Shown: positions 8,575 to 17,720, counted from the stretch's first letter. The stretch is 64,000 nt of DNA from an uncultured Porphyromonas sp. (GCA_934364985.1 CAKRMU010000002.1:1-64000); one strand, 5' to 3'. Made by a program: numbers and translations. The notes: a model not told the origin generated them from the sequence alone.

Positions 8575-9153
8575 CCCTATTATTGGTGCCGGGGGCAGTG
8601 GTAATCGATGCCAAATGTACCTTAATGTGCGTGGGAAATCCGCAAGATCTTAATAGGTGTTAATGCTCTTTGTATTTTTCAGATCGATTAGTTTTGGATA
8701 GCAAGTAGTATTTTATGTATATAATGTATTGGTATACAGATAGTAACCATTATATTTATACGAATACCGATCTCCTCACAAATGTATACTTGGTATTAGC
8801 CGAGACAAATACCTGATATTCGCTCAAGCAAATACCCTATATTAGTCGTGACTAATATAGGGTATTCCTAAAATATAAAACAGATTTTGTAAATCCGGAT
8901 GTCGCCTCTTCGCGGACTGCTCTCTCAATATTCATGATGCGTGAAGAGCGAAAAAGGATCTTTGCAGAGTGTTTATTGACCTAATGACATACGATGTTCA
9001 GGTCAGCTATGTAGGGATGAGAGCTCTCGTATTTTTCAAATGTGCTTCTGTGCGTAAGGCACATTTTACAAAGGGTCTCGCCTTCATTCCCATCATTTCT
9101 TACCATAGAGACGCTTTTTCGGTAGTCTCTATCAGTCAAGGGAATGTGTATGA
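8575..9153. other. convergent intergenic region ruvC / RND efflux operon
   Basis: No coding sequence recognised. It contains palindromic array copy 2 (8781-8871) and two hairpins: AAATGTGC/GCACATTT at 9038-9066 and ATAGAGAC/GTCTCTAT at 9105-9132. The latter two could end the efflux operon, though neither carries a proper T-run. Confidence 0.6.
8781..8871. repeat. 23-nt palindromic array, copy 2 (3 units)
   Basis: Units start at 8794, 8817 and 8840, with an opening half-unit TATACTTGG and a closing half-unit TATTCC. The last unit plus the preceding linker forms a near-perfect inverted repeat with 13-nt arms: 8835-8847 against 8850-8862, spacer GT. It lies between convergent genes. Confidence 0.9.
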
Positions 9154-12100
9154 TCAGCTATTCATCAGTGCCTCGATATCCGTTGACGTGCTCCGTTTCT
9201 TTCTTTTCGGATTGTGCATCAATTTATACACAATAGGTACTACCACGAGCGTTAAGAGTGTCGACATAATCATACCGCCGATGATAACCCATGCCATACC
9301 GTTTCGCAACTCGGCACCTGACCCCTTTGAGAGTGCCACAGGAAGCATACCGATAACCGTCGAAAGTGCAGTCATTAATATTGGGCGGGTACGTATCCTA
9401 ACAGCTTGTATCAGAGCTTCATCTATAGGCTTACCCTCCTTGGCTGCGTCGTTGGCGAAGTCTACAAGAAGGATGGCATTTTTCGCCACTAATCCGACCA
9501 GCATTACCATACCAAGCATGGCGTAGATACTCATCGCAGTATTGGTTAATGCGAGTGCTAATAGGGCTCCGATTATGGATAATGGTATGGAGAACATCAC
9601 CACAAGAGGATCCTTCCAGTTGTCATACAGCAACACCATAGCCAGATATATCAAAAGAAGAGAAAGCAATAGTGCACTGGTGAGGACACTCATGGAGTCG
9701 GACATCTTTTTCATATCACCTGTAGCTTGGATCTGTACTCCTGAGGGCATATTTGCCTCATTCAGCTTAGCCATCAGCTCTTTTGAGATGGCACCGGCGG
9801 GTACCCCAAATGCTTGCGAACGTAGGGTCACCGAACTATTTCTATTGAATCGCTCCAAACGACTTGGCCCGGTACCCATAGATACTTCCGCAAATTGAGC
9901 TAGTTTTACACTCTCGCCTCTCGAGTTGACAAATGTGAGACCGGCTACATCGTCAACCTGTTGGCGATAGACCTTATCAGCACGAATGTTAATGGAATAT
10001 TCGTCATTCCCTTGGGTGTACTTTAGCTGATTATTCCCCTGGAAATAGGTCTGCATCATCAACCCGACGTTATCGAGGGTAAGGGCTAAAGTCGCCATCT
10101 TTTCCCTATCTACTTTAACATTGATCTCCGGAGTGGCATTCTCGACAGATAGCTCTTCCTGCATCACCCCCGGGATAGTGCGAAGTAGGTCGAGGGCTTT
10201 TTCGGCATACAGCATCACCGAATCGTTATCGTTGCCGGTGATGATGTATTCTACCGCGGCTTTGGATGCTGTACCCGTAAGGCTCACACTAAACATATTT
10301 ACTTTGGCATCAATAAGATAATCGGATAGGGGTTTGCGGATCCGCATAATGTACCGGTCGGTACTTTCTTTCTGCTTCTTTAGCTTGACATTTAGCTCGG
10401 CAAGGTATGGGGTACCTTTGGTACTCTGAGTATTATCACTCGTAATACCTACCATCGTGACCACTTTGTCTACCTCAGGGCGATCAAGGAACCACTGCTC
10501 AGCCTGAGAAACAAGGGCATTGGCTTTTGTCATTGAGATATCTTTAGGCATTTCGAGCTGGACAATAAACTCTCTCCGCTCAATATATGGCTGAAACTCA
10601 AAATTGATGAAGCCCAATGGAAATAATGCCAATACCGATAGAGTGATGACGAGTACCGTGAGACCTACCCAACGCTTATGACCTAAGCCCCATTTGAGGA
10701 GCCCGGAGACCCAGTTGCCAAATGAGGTCACGCCCTTTTCAAAACCAAGCAGCATCTTTTCGAAACCATTTTTGCCCGTTAGCTCAAATTTGTTGCCGTA
10801 GTGTGAGGTGAGCATTGGCACTAATGTAAGGGCCGCTAAAAGGCTAAAGATGATGGCGATGACAATAACTGCACAGAACTGCCGAAGGATATCTGATACT
10901 AAGGTCTGGGTAAATATAATGGGAAGGAAAACAACCGCTAAAACGATGGTCACGGATATTACAGTGAGCCCTACCTCATTAAGGGCATCAAGTGTGGCTC
11001 GGACGCGGTTTTTACCCATCTCCATATGACGATACACATTCTCCAATACCACAATAGCGTCGTCAACCAATACTCCTATTACAAGAGAGAGTGCTAAGAG
11101 CGACATCAGGTTGAGAGTGAACCCAAATAACTTCATCCCTATGAATGAAGCAATAAGGGAGACCGGTACTACGACCATAACGATAAGGGCATTACGGAAG
11201 TTGTGAAGGAAGAAAAGGATCACAACAGAGACCAGTATGATGGCAAGTACCAAATCCGTAAGTACAGACTTAATTGATTGCTTTGTGAAGATCGTGGAGT
11301 CCTGAGCAGGGGCTATCGTTAGCCCCTCATCTGCGTACTCTGACTCTAATTCGCTAATGGTCTTCATCACCTGCTCGCTGACATCAATAGCATTGGCATC
11401 CGACTGCTTAAGGATATTAAGCAAAATGGCATCTTGCCCATTAACGCGACCCATTTTTACAGGGTCCTTAACAGCATCAGCTACATCAGCCACATCCGAT
11501 AGTCTAATGACGTCGCCCGTAGGTGTCGCCCTAATGATGATATCCCTTAGCTCATCCAAGGTCGTTAATTTGCCAGATAGCCTAATGGCAGTGTTGGTCT
11601 CGTCATTGTGCAAGTAGCCAGTAGGAAAGTCCAGATTCGCCGCACGTATGGCACCCTGTATCATCATAGGACTTAGCCCATACGCTTGCATCTTATCCTC
11701 ATTTAGATTGATCTGAATCTCCCTTTCCGCTCCACCGACCAACGAAATCTTAGCAACGCCCTTTACCCTCATCAATTCCGGGACGACCCTTTTGTCCATT
11801 AGGTCAAAGAACTTTGTGGGCTCCATATCAGATAATCCTGATAAAATGAGGATCGGTTTCTCGTCAACGGATATCTTGGATATTGTAGGTGAGAGAATGT
11901 CCCTTGGAAGCTCCATTCGCTTAGCATTCAGAAGATTCTGAGCGTCGGACATGGATTTATCTATGTCCGTTCCAAAGGTAAAGGTGACCAGTACCATAGA
12001 CATTCCCTCAAACGAAAATGCCTGTATCTGATCGACACCTTCCATCCCAGAGAGAGCGTCTTCAGCCTTTCGTGTTACCGAATTCTCGACCTCACTTGGA

Positions 12101-12264
12101 GATGCTCCTGGATATATGATCTGCACGTTTAGTACCGGAGGTGTAAACTTAGGCATAAGCTCGGCACTCAAGTTTCGGAAACTCATAATGCCCAATACCG
12201 TGAGTAAGATGAATAGTACTATGACATACGTAGGACGTTTTATTGATAATTCTGTGATTTTCAT
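9154..12264 (-). CDS. RND (HAE1/AcrB-type) multidrug efflux permease
   Basis: Inner-membrane proton-driven pump of a tripartite efflux system; substrate unknown. 1036 aa is the full family length. The first transmembrane helix follows MKITELSIKRPTYVIV, as in AcrB-type pumps. The porter domain begins FTPPVLNVQIIYPGASPSEVE. Transmembrane helix 4 carries the acidic pair in LVIGVLVDDAIVVLENVYRHME (proton relay), and the second half repeats the plan, with LVGLVAKNAILLVDFAND. It is the last gene of a tetR-tolC-MFP-RND operon, 36 nt after the adaptor gene. Confidence 0.93.
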   Translation of the reverse strand: MKITELSIKRPTYVIVLFILLTVLGIMSFRNLSAELMPKFTPPVLNVQIIYPGASPSEVENSVTRKAEDALSGMEGVDQIQAFSFEGMSMVLVTFTFGTDIDKSMSDAQNLLNAKRMELPRDILSPTISKISVDEKPILILSGLSDMEPTKFFDLMDKRVVPELMRVKGVAKISLVGGAEREIQINLNEDKMQAYGLSPMMIQGAIRAANLDFPTGYLHNDETNTAIRLSGKLTTLDELRDIIIRATPTGDVIRLSDVADVADAVKDPVKMGRVNGQDAILLNILKQSDANAIDVSEQVMKTISELESEYADEGLTIAPAQDSTIFTKQSIKSVLTDLVLAIILVSVVILFFLHNFRNALIVMVVVPVSLIASFIGMKLFGFTLNLMSLLALSLVIGVLVDDAIVVLENVYRHMEMGKNRVRATLDALNEVGLTVISVTIVLAVVFLPIIFTQTLVSDILRQFCAVIVIAIIFSLLAALTLVPMLTSHYGNKFELTGKNGFEKMLLGFEKGVTSFGNWVSGLLKWGLGHKRWVGLTVLVITLSVLALFPLGFINFEFQPYIERREFIVQLEMPKDISMTKANALVSQAEQWFLDRPEVDKVVTMVGITSDNTQSTKGTPYLAELNVKLKKQKESTDRYIMRIRKPLSDYLIDAKVNMFSVSLTGTASKAAVEYIITGNDNDSVMLYAEKALDLLRTIPGVMQEELSVENATPEINVKVDREKMATLALTLDNVGLMMQTYFQGNNQLKYTQGNDEYSINIRADKVYRQQVDDVAGLTFVNSRGESVKLAQFAEVSMGTGPSRLERFNRNSSVTLRSQAFGVPAGAISKELMAKLNEANMPSGVQIQATGDMKKMSDSMSVLTSALLLSLLLIYLAMVLLYDNWKDPLVVMFSIPLSIIGALLALALTNTAMSIYAMLGMVMLVGLVAKNAILLVDFANDAAKEGKPIDEALIQAVRIRTRPILMTALSTVIGMLPVALSKGSGAELRNGMAWVIIGGMIMSTLLTLVVVPIVYKLMHNPKRKKRSTSTDIEALMNS

Positions 12265-12300
12265 ATCGAATATTCTAATCCTTGTTATGCTTATTGCGAA

Positions 12301-13359
12301 CTACTTAATCACTTTGACTTCCGCTCCGTCAGCCAAGTTAATCAGACCTGCAACAGCGATACTATCGCCAGCTTGTATACCACCTAAGATTTCTATTTTT
12401 TCGCCAATCAAGCGACCTGTTATTACAGGTTTCTTATGAGCGATACCATTATTAATCACATAGACATCTGAGTTTTTTACGCTACCACTTATGGCACTCC
12501 GAGGCACTAAAATACCACTTTTCGTAGAGGCTTCTCCGAGCCAAAGTGTCGCCATCATCCCAGATTTCAATCCTTCTTTGTCGCCATTGATTACGACTTC
12601 TATTGGGAAGTTAAGTGAGCCGTCTGCCTTTTCGCCTACAAAGGATATGGTACCAGTGAAGGTGCGGTCGGGATACAATTCGCTTGTTATTTGGACTGTC
12701 TGTCCTGTTTGTATGGATGTCCTCTCGTGCTCGGTCACGTAGCTCATCACTTTTAGCTGTGAATCGTCTATGATGTCGAATAATTTTGTACCTGGGTTAA
12801 TGTAGCTTCCGACCTCCACGTAACGGCGGATGATGGTACCGGATATCGGACTTTTTACTGACGAATCTGCCAATCGGCGACGGCTGGATATGTATCGGCT
12901 CTCAGCGGCTACCAGTTGGGTACGGATGTTATCTAATTGCTGGTCGGTAATACCTCCCTGGGCATTGGCTTTTTGAAATCGCTCATAGTCCTTTTTGAGT
13001 GCTTGATAGGTCGCTTCATTGGATCGGTAATCTGCACTCAGCGTTTCGTTATCGAGCTGAATCAACACCTGTCCTTTCTGTACTTTGTTTCCCTCATCGG
13101 CGTAAATATAGACCACTCTTCCTGCGGTTTCTGATACGAATGCGAGCTCGTGGATTGCTCTTATCATCCCGTTTGAAGTGAAGCTAATGGTATACGTACT
13201 ATCGCGAATCACTTCAGCTCTTACCGCAACGGCGGATGACTTCTCTGCCACTAAGTTTGTCCTATTGGCGGTTGCTTTTTTATTTAATACGAGTATCAAC
13301 ACTATAAGTGCTATGACCCCAATGGTTGAAAGTATATAAACTAACTTCTTTGTCTTCAT
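12301..13359 (-). CDS. RND efflux periplasmic adaptor (membrane fusion protein)
   Basis: Links the RND pump to the outer-membrane channel. 352 aa with an N-terminal membrane anchor (VYILSTIGVIALIVLILVL). A lipoyl/biotinyl-like half motif (VVYIYADEGNKVQKGQVLIQLDN) is followed by a helical hairpin (about 110-165). The second lipoyl half is VKSPISGTIIRRYVEVGSYINPGT, then beta-barrel and membrane-proximal domains. There is no lipobox cysteine, so it is anchored by the N-terminal helix. It lies 9 nt after the tolC-like gene and before the pump gene. Confidence 0.92.
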   Translation of the reverse strand: MKTKKLVYILSTIGVIALIVLILVLNKKATANRTNLVAEKSSAVAVRAEVIRDSTYTISFTSNGMIRAIHELAFVSETAGRVVYIYADEGNKVQKGQVLIQLDNETLSADYRSNEATYQALKKDYERFQKANAQGGITDQQLDNIRTQLVAAESRYISSRRRLADSSVKSPISGTIIRRYVEVGSYINPGTKLFDIIDDSQLKVMSYVTEHERTSIQTGQTVQITSELYPDRTFTGTISFVGEKADGSLNFPIEVVINGDKEGLKSGMMATLWLGEASTKSGILVPRSAISGSVKNSDVYVINNGIAHKKPVITGRLIGEKIEILGGIQAGDSIAVAGLINLADGAEVKVIK

Positions 13360-13368
13360 AATTTATCA

Positions 13369-14772
13369 TTATTTATTAGTCAATATTTCGCGAATCCTGC
13401 CGCTTGCTTTTATGAGGTCGATGTAGGCAGACATATATTCATTCAATGCGTCTGCGTAGCTCATTTGTGCCTGAATTAAGGACTGATTGGCATTAAGTAC
13501 GTCCGACATAGATGACACACCGAGTGCGAAGTTATTTTCAGTTACTTTGAAAACTTCCTCTGCCATTCTCTGATTATCCTTTTGTAGATTAATGGTTTTC
13601 TTGGTCTCCTCCAGCTTACTCTGAGCATTTCTATAAGCCATGCTTAATGACTGCTCTATCATGGTGACATCCTGCTCTGCTTTCAGAAGTTCGTAGTTAC
13701 TCTCCTTTGCTTTAGCCCTACGCGATAACCCGCTAAAAATAGGAAGCCTTAGGCTAAGACCGATAACCGAAGTAGGGTACCAGTAGTTCGTCTCTCCTCT
13801 AAAGAATTCTTCACTCACTCCGCTATACTGATAATTTGCTGTCAGCGAAATGGATGGGAAATACTCGTACAATACTGATTTCTTTTGAAGCTTAGCCATA
13901 TCCCTTTTGCTCAAAAGGAGCTTATAGCCAGTCTGTGACATAACATCAAACGGAATCGTACCCTCACTTGATGCCTGTTGCTCTATCAGATTGAGATCGA
14001 TAGGTGCGATATTCAAAGGCTCTCTCATATCCAATCCCATCTGTAGTTTTAGGAGATTCTTTTGAGTCTCCACTGCATTTCGGATGGCACTTGCTTGGGT
14101 AGTGAGGTTCACCAAAGTCACCTTAAGCCTATCTACATCTACTTTTCGCACCAGCCCATTTTCGTAGCTCACCTCCATCATTTGTAGCATCTTCTCCACG
14201 AGCTTAGCACTTTTGAGCATCTCGTGAGCGGCATACTCAGTGCTTTGAATGCCATAGAAGAGGTGGGCGACTTGTGCCATCAGGTCCTCTTCGTTGGACT
14301 CTAAACCGAGGGCAGCCATTTGTTCAGCCATCTCGGTTATCTTTAGCGTGTTAAATAAGGGGAGGTTTAGGATCTGCTGATTCAGCGATACCCCCACATT
14401 AGCGTTGTATTTCATCCCCATTTCTATAGTCATAAACTTGGGTGCACTTGGGTCTTGTGCAGATGGAGGTAGCATCATATTCACAAAGTTAGGCATGATA
14501 AACTTTGCTTTTTTGGCGTTGTAGTTCAGCCCGGAAGAAGCATTAATCTGAGGTAATAGTGCACCCGTCACCTCTTTATGTGCGTACGTTGCTTTCTCTC
14601 GTTCGTACTGAGCCTTCTTGAGGTTGTGGTTATTCTCAATGGAATAATTGATACAGTCCGAAAGAGAAAAGACCTCCTGAGCGTTGGCAATTGAATGCAC
14701 GCACAGTGGAATACATAGTAGGGTCATCGTCTTAAGCCATTCCTTACTAATGGTTGCTCCGATTCTTTTCAT
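13369..14772 (-). CDS. TolC-family outer-membrane efflux protein
   Basis: Outer-membrane channel of the efflux system. The signal peptide ends about SIANAQ, and the mature part starts EVFSLSDCINYSIENNHNLKKAQYE, typical of the OEP repeat. Two long coiled helical repeats follow. I choose ATG at 14772; the frame extends to a GTG at 14808 but that would overlap the tetR stop (14783-14785) and put extra residues before the signal peptide. It lies 10 nt after the tetR stop, so both genes are in one operon. Confidence 0.9.
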   Translation of the reverse strand: MKRIGATISKEWLKTMTLLCIPLCVHSIANAQEVFSLSDCINYSIENNHNLKKAQYEREKATYAHKEVTGALLPQINASSGLNYNAKKAKFIMPNFVNMMLPPSAQDPSAPKFMTIEMGMKYNANVGVSLNQQILNLPLFNTLKITEMAEQMAALGLESNEEDLMAQVAHLFYGIQSTEYAAHEMLKSAKLVEKMLQMMEVSYENGLVRKVDVDRLKVTLVNLTTQASAIRNAVETQKNLLKLQMGLDMREPLNIAPIDLNLIEQQASSEGTIPFDVMSQTGYKLLLSKRDMAKLQKKSVLYEYFPSISLTANYQYSGVSEEFFRGETNYWYPTSVIGLSLRLPIFSGLSRRAKAKESNYELLKAEQDVTMIEQSLSMAYRNAQSKLEETKKTINLQKDNQRMAEEVFKVTENNFALGVSSMSDVLNANQSLIQAQMSYADALNEYMSAYIDLIKASGRIREILTNK

Positions 14773-14782
14773 AATTAAACTG

Positions 14783-15367
14783 CTATAATAATTCTTTTCC
14801 TTTTTCACTTGTAATAGCCCTTAAATGATACTCGATGATGTCCTCGAAGTATGATTTTGATAGCGAAGGCTCATTGTGTATGGTGCTATGAATGTAAAAC
14901 CCGATCACCGAATAGGCTAAGTAATGACAAATAAAATCGATATCAATGTCTGCCAAGTACACCCCCTCCTTGATCCCTTGCCTAAGATTAGCTCCGACCT
15001 TTTCGTGGAAGTAACCCGAACCCAAAAGGTGCTCGGTCATCGCTTGATTAGGATTGAGACGCATCAGGTCATAGAAAAACACCGGACTGAGTACATTAAA
15101 TAGCTCATCAATGCGTTCAAAACCATTCCTAAGGTTATTGATGGCATTGTCGTTTCGATCATCCAGCACTGAGACTGCATCTTGAAAGTCTCTTGAGATG
15201 GATAGAATGCACTGCTTCAGTAGCTCTTCTTTCGAATCAAAGTGATTGTAGAGAGTCTTTTTCGTTATCCCCATTTTCCCTGCCACCTCCTCCAGAGATA
15301 GCCTTAATCCATCCTGCTGTAATACGATGATCGCCTTATCTATGTAGTACTTTTTGCGGTCGCCCAT
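14783..15367 (-). CDS. TetR-family transcriptional regulator of the efflux operon
   Basis: 195 aa. The N-terminal helix-turn-helix is clear: LSLEEVAGKMGITKKTLYNHFDSKEELLKQC (described here by its ends; recognition helix around TKKTLYNHF). The C-terminal part is a ligand-binding helical domain. I start at MGDRKKYYIDKAI (15367); the frame continues upstream to 15520 but runs through the promoter. As first gene of the efflux operon it probably represses its own operon, and a partial inverted repeat overlaps the -7 box. Confidence 0.88.
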   Translation of the reverse strand: MGDRKKYYIDKAIIVLQQDGLRLSLEEVAGKMGITKKTLYNHFDSKEELLKQCILSISRDFQDAVSVLDDRNDNAINNLRNGFERIDELFNVLSPVFFYDLMRLNPNQAMTEHLLGSGYFHEKVGANLRQGIKEGVYLADIDIDFICHYLAYSVIGFYIHSTIHNEPSLSKSYFEDIIEYHLRAITSEKGKELL

Positions 15368-15403
15368 ATCGGTTCTTACTCTTAATGATTTTACTTCACA
15401 CGG

Positions 15404-15435
15404 CAAATATACACTTTTTATATTGTAATAGTGTA
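15404..15435 (-). promoter_or_regulatory. tetR-efflux promoter with possible TetR operator
   Basis: The minus-strand -7 box TATATTTG occupies 15411 to 15404. It overlaps a 26-bp element, 15410-15435, with arms TACACT and AGTGTA and a few more symmetric positions inside. The position over the promoter suggests an autoregulatory operator; this is inference. Confidence 0.4.
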
Positions 15436-16017
15436 ATTTGCATATATTTTTTACGGAAATCCTATTTCGATTCCACCCCAAAAGTACACTTCTGTGAGTT
15501 GAATCCCCTGATTGTACCACACCAAAACAGCATTCATCAAGAATTATATTAAGGGAAAAAGAAAAGTGAGATTAATTCATCCTTTATGAACCATCACACA
15601 TTGCACACGAAGGATGGAAGCATTTAGAAATCTATATCCACCTAAACGCTAAAATGGATACTTGGTATTAGCCGAGACAAATTCCCTATATTCGACAGAG
15701 CAAATACCTGGTATTCGTTGAAGCTAATATAGGGTCTCCCATTCAAGCGAGTGGAGTCTGAGGAATGATTATCATGGGAGATTGCCGTAACCCTTTAATT
15801 TATAAAGCACTAAAGAGGGAAAACGTTCTCGCCGCACAGATCCTGACTTAGATCCTTTTTTCAGGGGTATAGCAGAAGTCCTTTTCGGACTATTTCCTGC
15901 TTCAGCACTCGCTATATCCTGTATAAAGTTATGGCAAAAAAAAACGATTTCTATATCAGAGTCTACCCCTTAACATATAAGGTTAAATAATCATCGAATA
16001 AATATGTCAGCTTAATC
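15436..16017. other. intergenic region, tetR / tRNA-Lys
   Basis: No gene seen. It contains array copy 3 (15651-15743) and a hairpin at 15871-15901 (arms AGCAG-AGTCC and GGACT-CTGCT around TTTTC). The rest is AT-rich. Confidence 0.5.
15651..15743. repeat. 23-nt palindromic array, copy 3 (3 units)
   Basis: The opening AATGGATACTTGG is followed by units at 15666, 15689 and 15712 and a degenerate closing half-unit TCTCCCATT. It lies in a divergent gap. Confidence 0.9.
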
Positions 16018-16049
16018 TTTGGTTATAAAAATTATTTATGCTACCTTTG
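16018..16049 (+). promoter_or_regulatory. tRNA-Lys promoter, perfect Bacteroidetes consensus
   Basis: TTTG at 16018-16021, then 20 nt, then TACCTTTG at 16042-16049. Both boxes and the spacing match the known Bacteroides sigma-ABfr consensus exactly. Confidence 0.85.
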
Positions 16050-16102
16050 CCAACGCAAACAAGGGAATAGATTCCCTGAGCCGTTAATAACGGCTTTAGT
16101 AT

Positions 16103-16175
16103 GACTTCGTAGCTCAGTTGGTAGAGCAATTGACTCTTAATCAATGGGTCGAGGGTTCGAGCCCCTCCGAGGTCA
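16103..16175 (+). tRNA. tRNA-Lys (anticodon CTT)
   Basis: A complete 73-nt cloverleaf. Acceptor GACTTCG pairs with CGAGGTC, D arm GCTC-AGTTGGTA-GAGC, anticodon stem ATTGA/TCAAT with loop CTCTTAA (CTT, reading AAG), T arm GAGGG-TTCGAGC-CCCTC, discriminator A. The CCA end is not encoded. It stands alone with its own promoter and terminator. Confidence 0.97.
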
Positions 16176-16181
16176 CTGAGA

Positions 16182-16220
16182 GGTGCTAAAGTGTGAATAT
16201 CAACGCTTTAGCACCTTTTT
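16182..16220 (+). terminator. tRNA-Lys terminator
   Basis: A 13-bp stem, GGTGCTAAAGTGT with ACGCTTTAGCACC (one G-U), loop of 8 nt, followed by TTTTT. Confidence 0.92.
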
Positions 16221-16252
16221 CTTTGGTATTCGTTAGGGTTTACTTAGGGGTA

Positions 16253-16287
16253 TAAAAAAGAGGGAGGAAGCCGTGCCTCCTCCCCCA
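16253..16287 (-). terminator. terminator of OmpA-like lipoprotein gene
   Basis: On the minus strand GGGAGGAGGC pairs with GCTTCCTCCC around a small loop (one mismatch), then TCTTTTTTAT. Confidence 0.88.
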
Positions 16288-16311
16288 TATCGGGTCAATG
16301 ACTAACCTTTA

Positions 16312-16995
16312 TTACTTAGCAGCCTCTTTGGCTTCCTTGATCATCTTGGCATTCGGTAGGATAAAGATCTCTACGCGACGGTTCTTCTGCCTATTCTCTT
16401 TTGTGCTATTATCTACGATTGGTTGGTCAGGACCCACACCCTCACTTGTCATACGTGCTGGGGCAACATTCTGGCTCTGGAGGTAGTTAAGTACGCTGGT
16501 TGCACGCTCGCGAGATAATTGCATATTGTATTCATAGCGACCTGTGCTATCGGTGTGACCTACAATCTTGATATCGGTATCAGGGTTTGCGTTCATATTC
16601 TCTGCGAATTTTCTGAGGGCACTTTTAGATACATCGTTAAGAGTGCTTGAGCTACTTGGGAAAAGGATTCCGCTATCAAAGGTGACGCGGATAGCTTCAC
16701 CATTGTTGATGGTCTCTACCTCTGCGTCTGGTAGCTGAGCCTCAAGCTCTTTTTTCTGTTTATCCATTTGGTTCCCTATGATACCACCTGCAGCCCCGCC
16801 GACAGCCGTGCCTATGATGGCACCGATGCCAGCATTTCCGGCTGCGTGACCGATACCGGCACCGATGGCTGCACCTGCTGCTGCTCCTATGCCTGTTCCT
16901 TTCAAAGCGTCACTTGCTCCACATCCGCTCACGATAAGTCCTAATGTGACTACTGAGGTTGCTAAAACACCTTTAATCTTTGTCATAATTGTCAT
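16312..16995 (-). CDS. glycine-zipper OmpA-family lipoprotein
   Basis: Peptidoglycan-binding outer-membrane lipoprotein, of the YiaD type. The signal peptide ends with lipobox LIVSGC. A glycine-zipper segment rich in GAAAG, GAGIG and GGAAGG repeats (about residues 32-75) could insert in a membrane. The C-terminal OmpA domain (about 105-215) carries the peptidoglycan-binding signature IKIVGHTDSTGRYEYNMQLS and RQKNRRVEIFI. Two ATGs, 16995 and 16986, both precede the signal peptide; the second (MTKIKGVLA) is equally likely. It lies 49 nt downstream of the acidic protein gene, possibly cotranscribed. Confidence 0.88.
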   Translation of the reverse strand: MTIMTKIKGVLATSVVTLGLIVSGCGASDALKGTGIGAAAGAAIGAGIGHAAGNAGIGAIIGTAVGGAAGGIIGNQMDKQKKELEAQLPDAEVETINNGEAIRVTFDSGILFPSSSSTLNDVSKSALRKFAENMNANPDTDIKIVGHTDSTGRYEYNMQLSRERATSVLNYLQSQNVAPARMTSEGVGPDQPIVDNSTKENRQKNRRVEIFILPNAKMIKEAKEAAK

Positions 16996-17044
16996 TTTTC
17001 TTTGTTATGGTAAATATTTACGAGGGGTCCAACTTTCTTAAGCT

Positions 17045-17395
17045 CTACTCCTCATCTTCGTCTTCGTCATAGAGCGATTCCTCAAACTCTTGCTGTAGCT
17101 GACAAAGAAGCACGAGATCGTCTTTAGTGATCTCTATATACTCCTCGTCTTCCTCAGCGGTCTCGCAAACGAATTTGTAGAGATCCTCAATATCTATCTC
17201 CACGTTTTCGTCCTCTGCCAATACCTCATCTAAATACTCATCCCAAAGCTCATAGAGATAAAGGATGTCTTGGTCGAGGAGGTTATTAATCTGATCGTTA
17301 TCGGAGGTCTCTTCGCGGACGTAATCTAAAAGTTCGCTATTGTAGGCATCTAATAGCTCTTGCTCCTCCTCATTAAGGTCGTGACTGTCGCTCAT
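17045..17395 (-). CDS. very acidic small protein, function unknown
   Basis: 116 aa of which 46 are Asp or Glu (about 40%), against only four Lys, Arg or His, so the isoelectric point must be very low. There is no signal peptide or membrane segment. It is mostly predicted helical, ending in YDEDEDEE. No family is recognised. It could be a decoy or chaperone-like protein binding something basic, but that is speculation. It has its own -7 box TACATTTG (17450 to 17443) and may be cotranscribed with the OmpA-like lipoprotein downstream. Confidence 0.7.
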   Translation of the reverse strand: MSDSHDLNEEEQELLDAYNSELLDYVREETSDNDQINNLLDQDILYLYELWDEYLDEVLAEDENVEIDIEDLYKFVCETAEEDEEYIEITKDDLVLLCQLQQEFEESLYDEDEDEE

Positions 17396-17442
17396 AACTA
17401 TTGATCTCTATAAAACCGGTTAGTATATGATATTATCTAAGG

Positions 17443-17450
17443 CAAATGTA
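17443..17450 (-). promoter_or_regulatory. -7 box TACATTTG of acidic-protein gene
   Basis: Matches TAnnTTTG, 48 nt upstream of the ATG. TTTG lies 15 nt further upstream, closer than the usual 19-21 nt. Confidence 0.5.
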
Positions 17451-17626
17451 CTTAAATAATTAAGACAAAGCTTTAATCGGAGGAACTATTTTACTATTTT
17501 CTCTTTGGATTTAGCATTTTACGAGGGCTAAAGTGTAGCTATTACAGCCTCCCACCACACCTTACCATCTAAATACTTGGGTACAATTATAATCCATTGG
17601 TTTTCAATATGTATATTTAATGGGAA

Positions 17627-17720
17627 AGGGATACTCGGAATACGCCTTATCAAATACCCTGAATTAGCTGAGAGGAATTCCCTATATTCGTCCAAACTAA
17701 TTACGGGTATTCGTCTGTGG
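17627..17720. repeat. 23-nt palindromic array, copy 4 (3 units)
   Basis: The opening GGGATACTCGG is followed by units at 17639, 17662 and 17685 and a closing TATTCGTCTGTGG. The first two units are degenerate (AATACG, AATTAG). It lies between two leftward genes. Confidence 0.85.

Noticed and set aside
8781..8871. Arrays considered as simple terminators
   Set aside because: They also occur in divergent gaps, lack T-runs, and real terminators lie elsewhere in several of the same gaps.
9038..9132. Two hairpins after the RND gene considered as firm terminators
   Set aside because: Stems of only 8 bp and no T-run in either direction.
13369..14808. GTG start at 14808 for the tolC-like gene
   Set aside because: It overlaps the tetR stop and puts residues before the signal peptide; ATG at 14772 gives a normal one.
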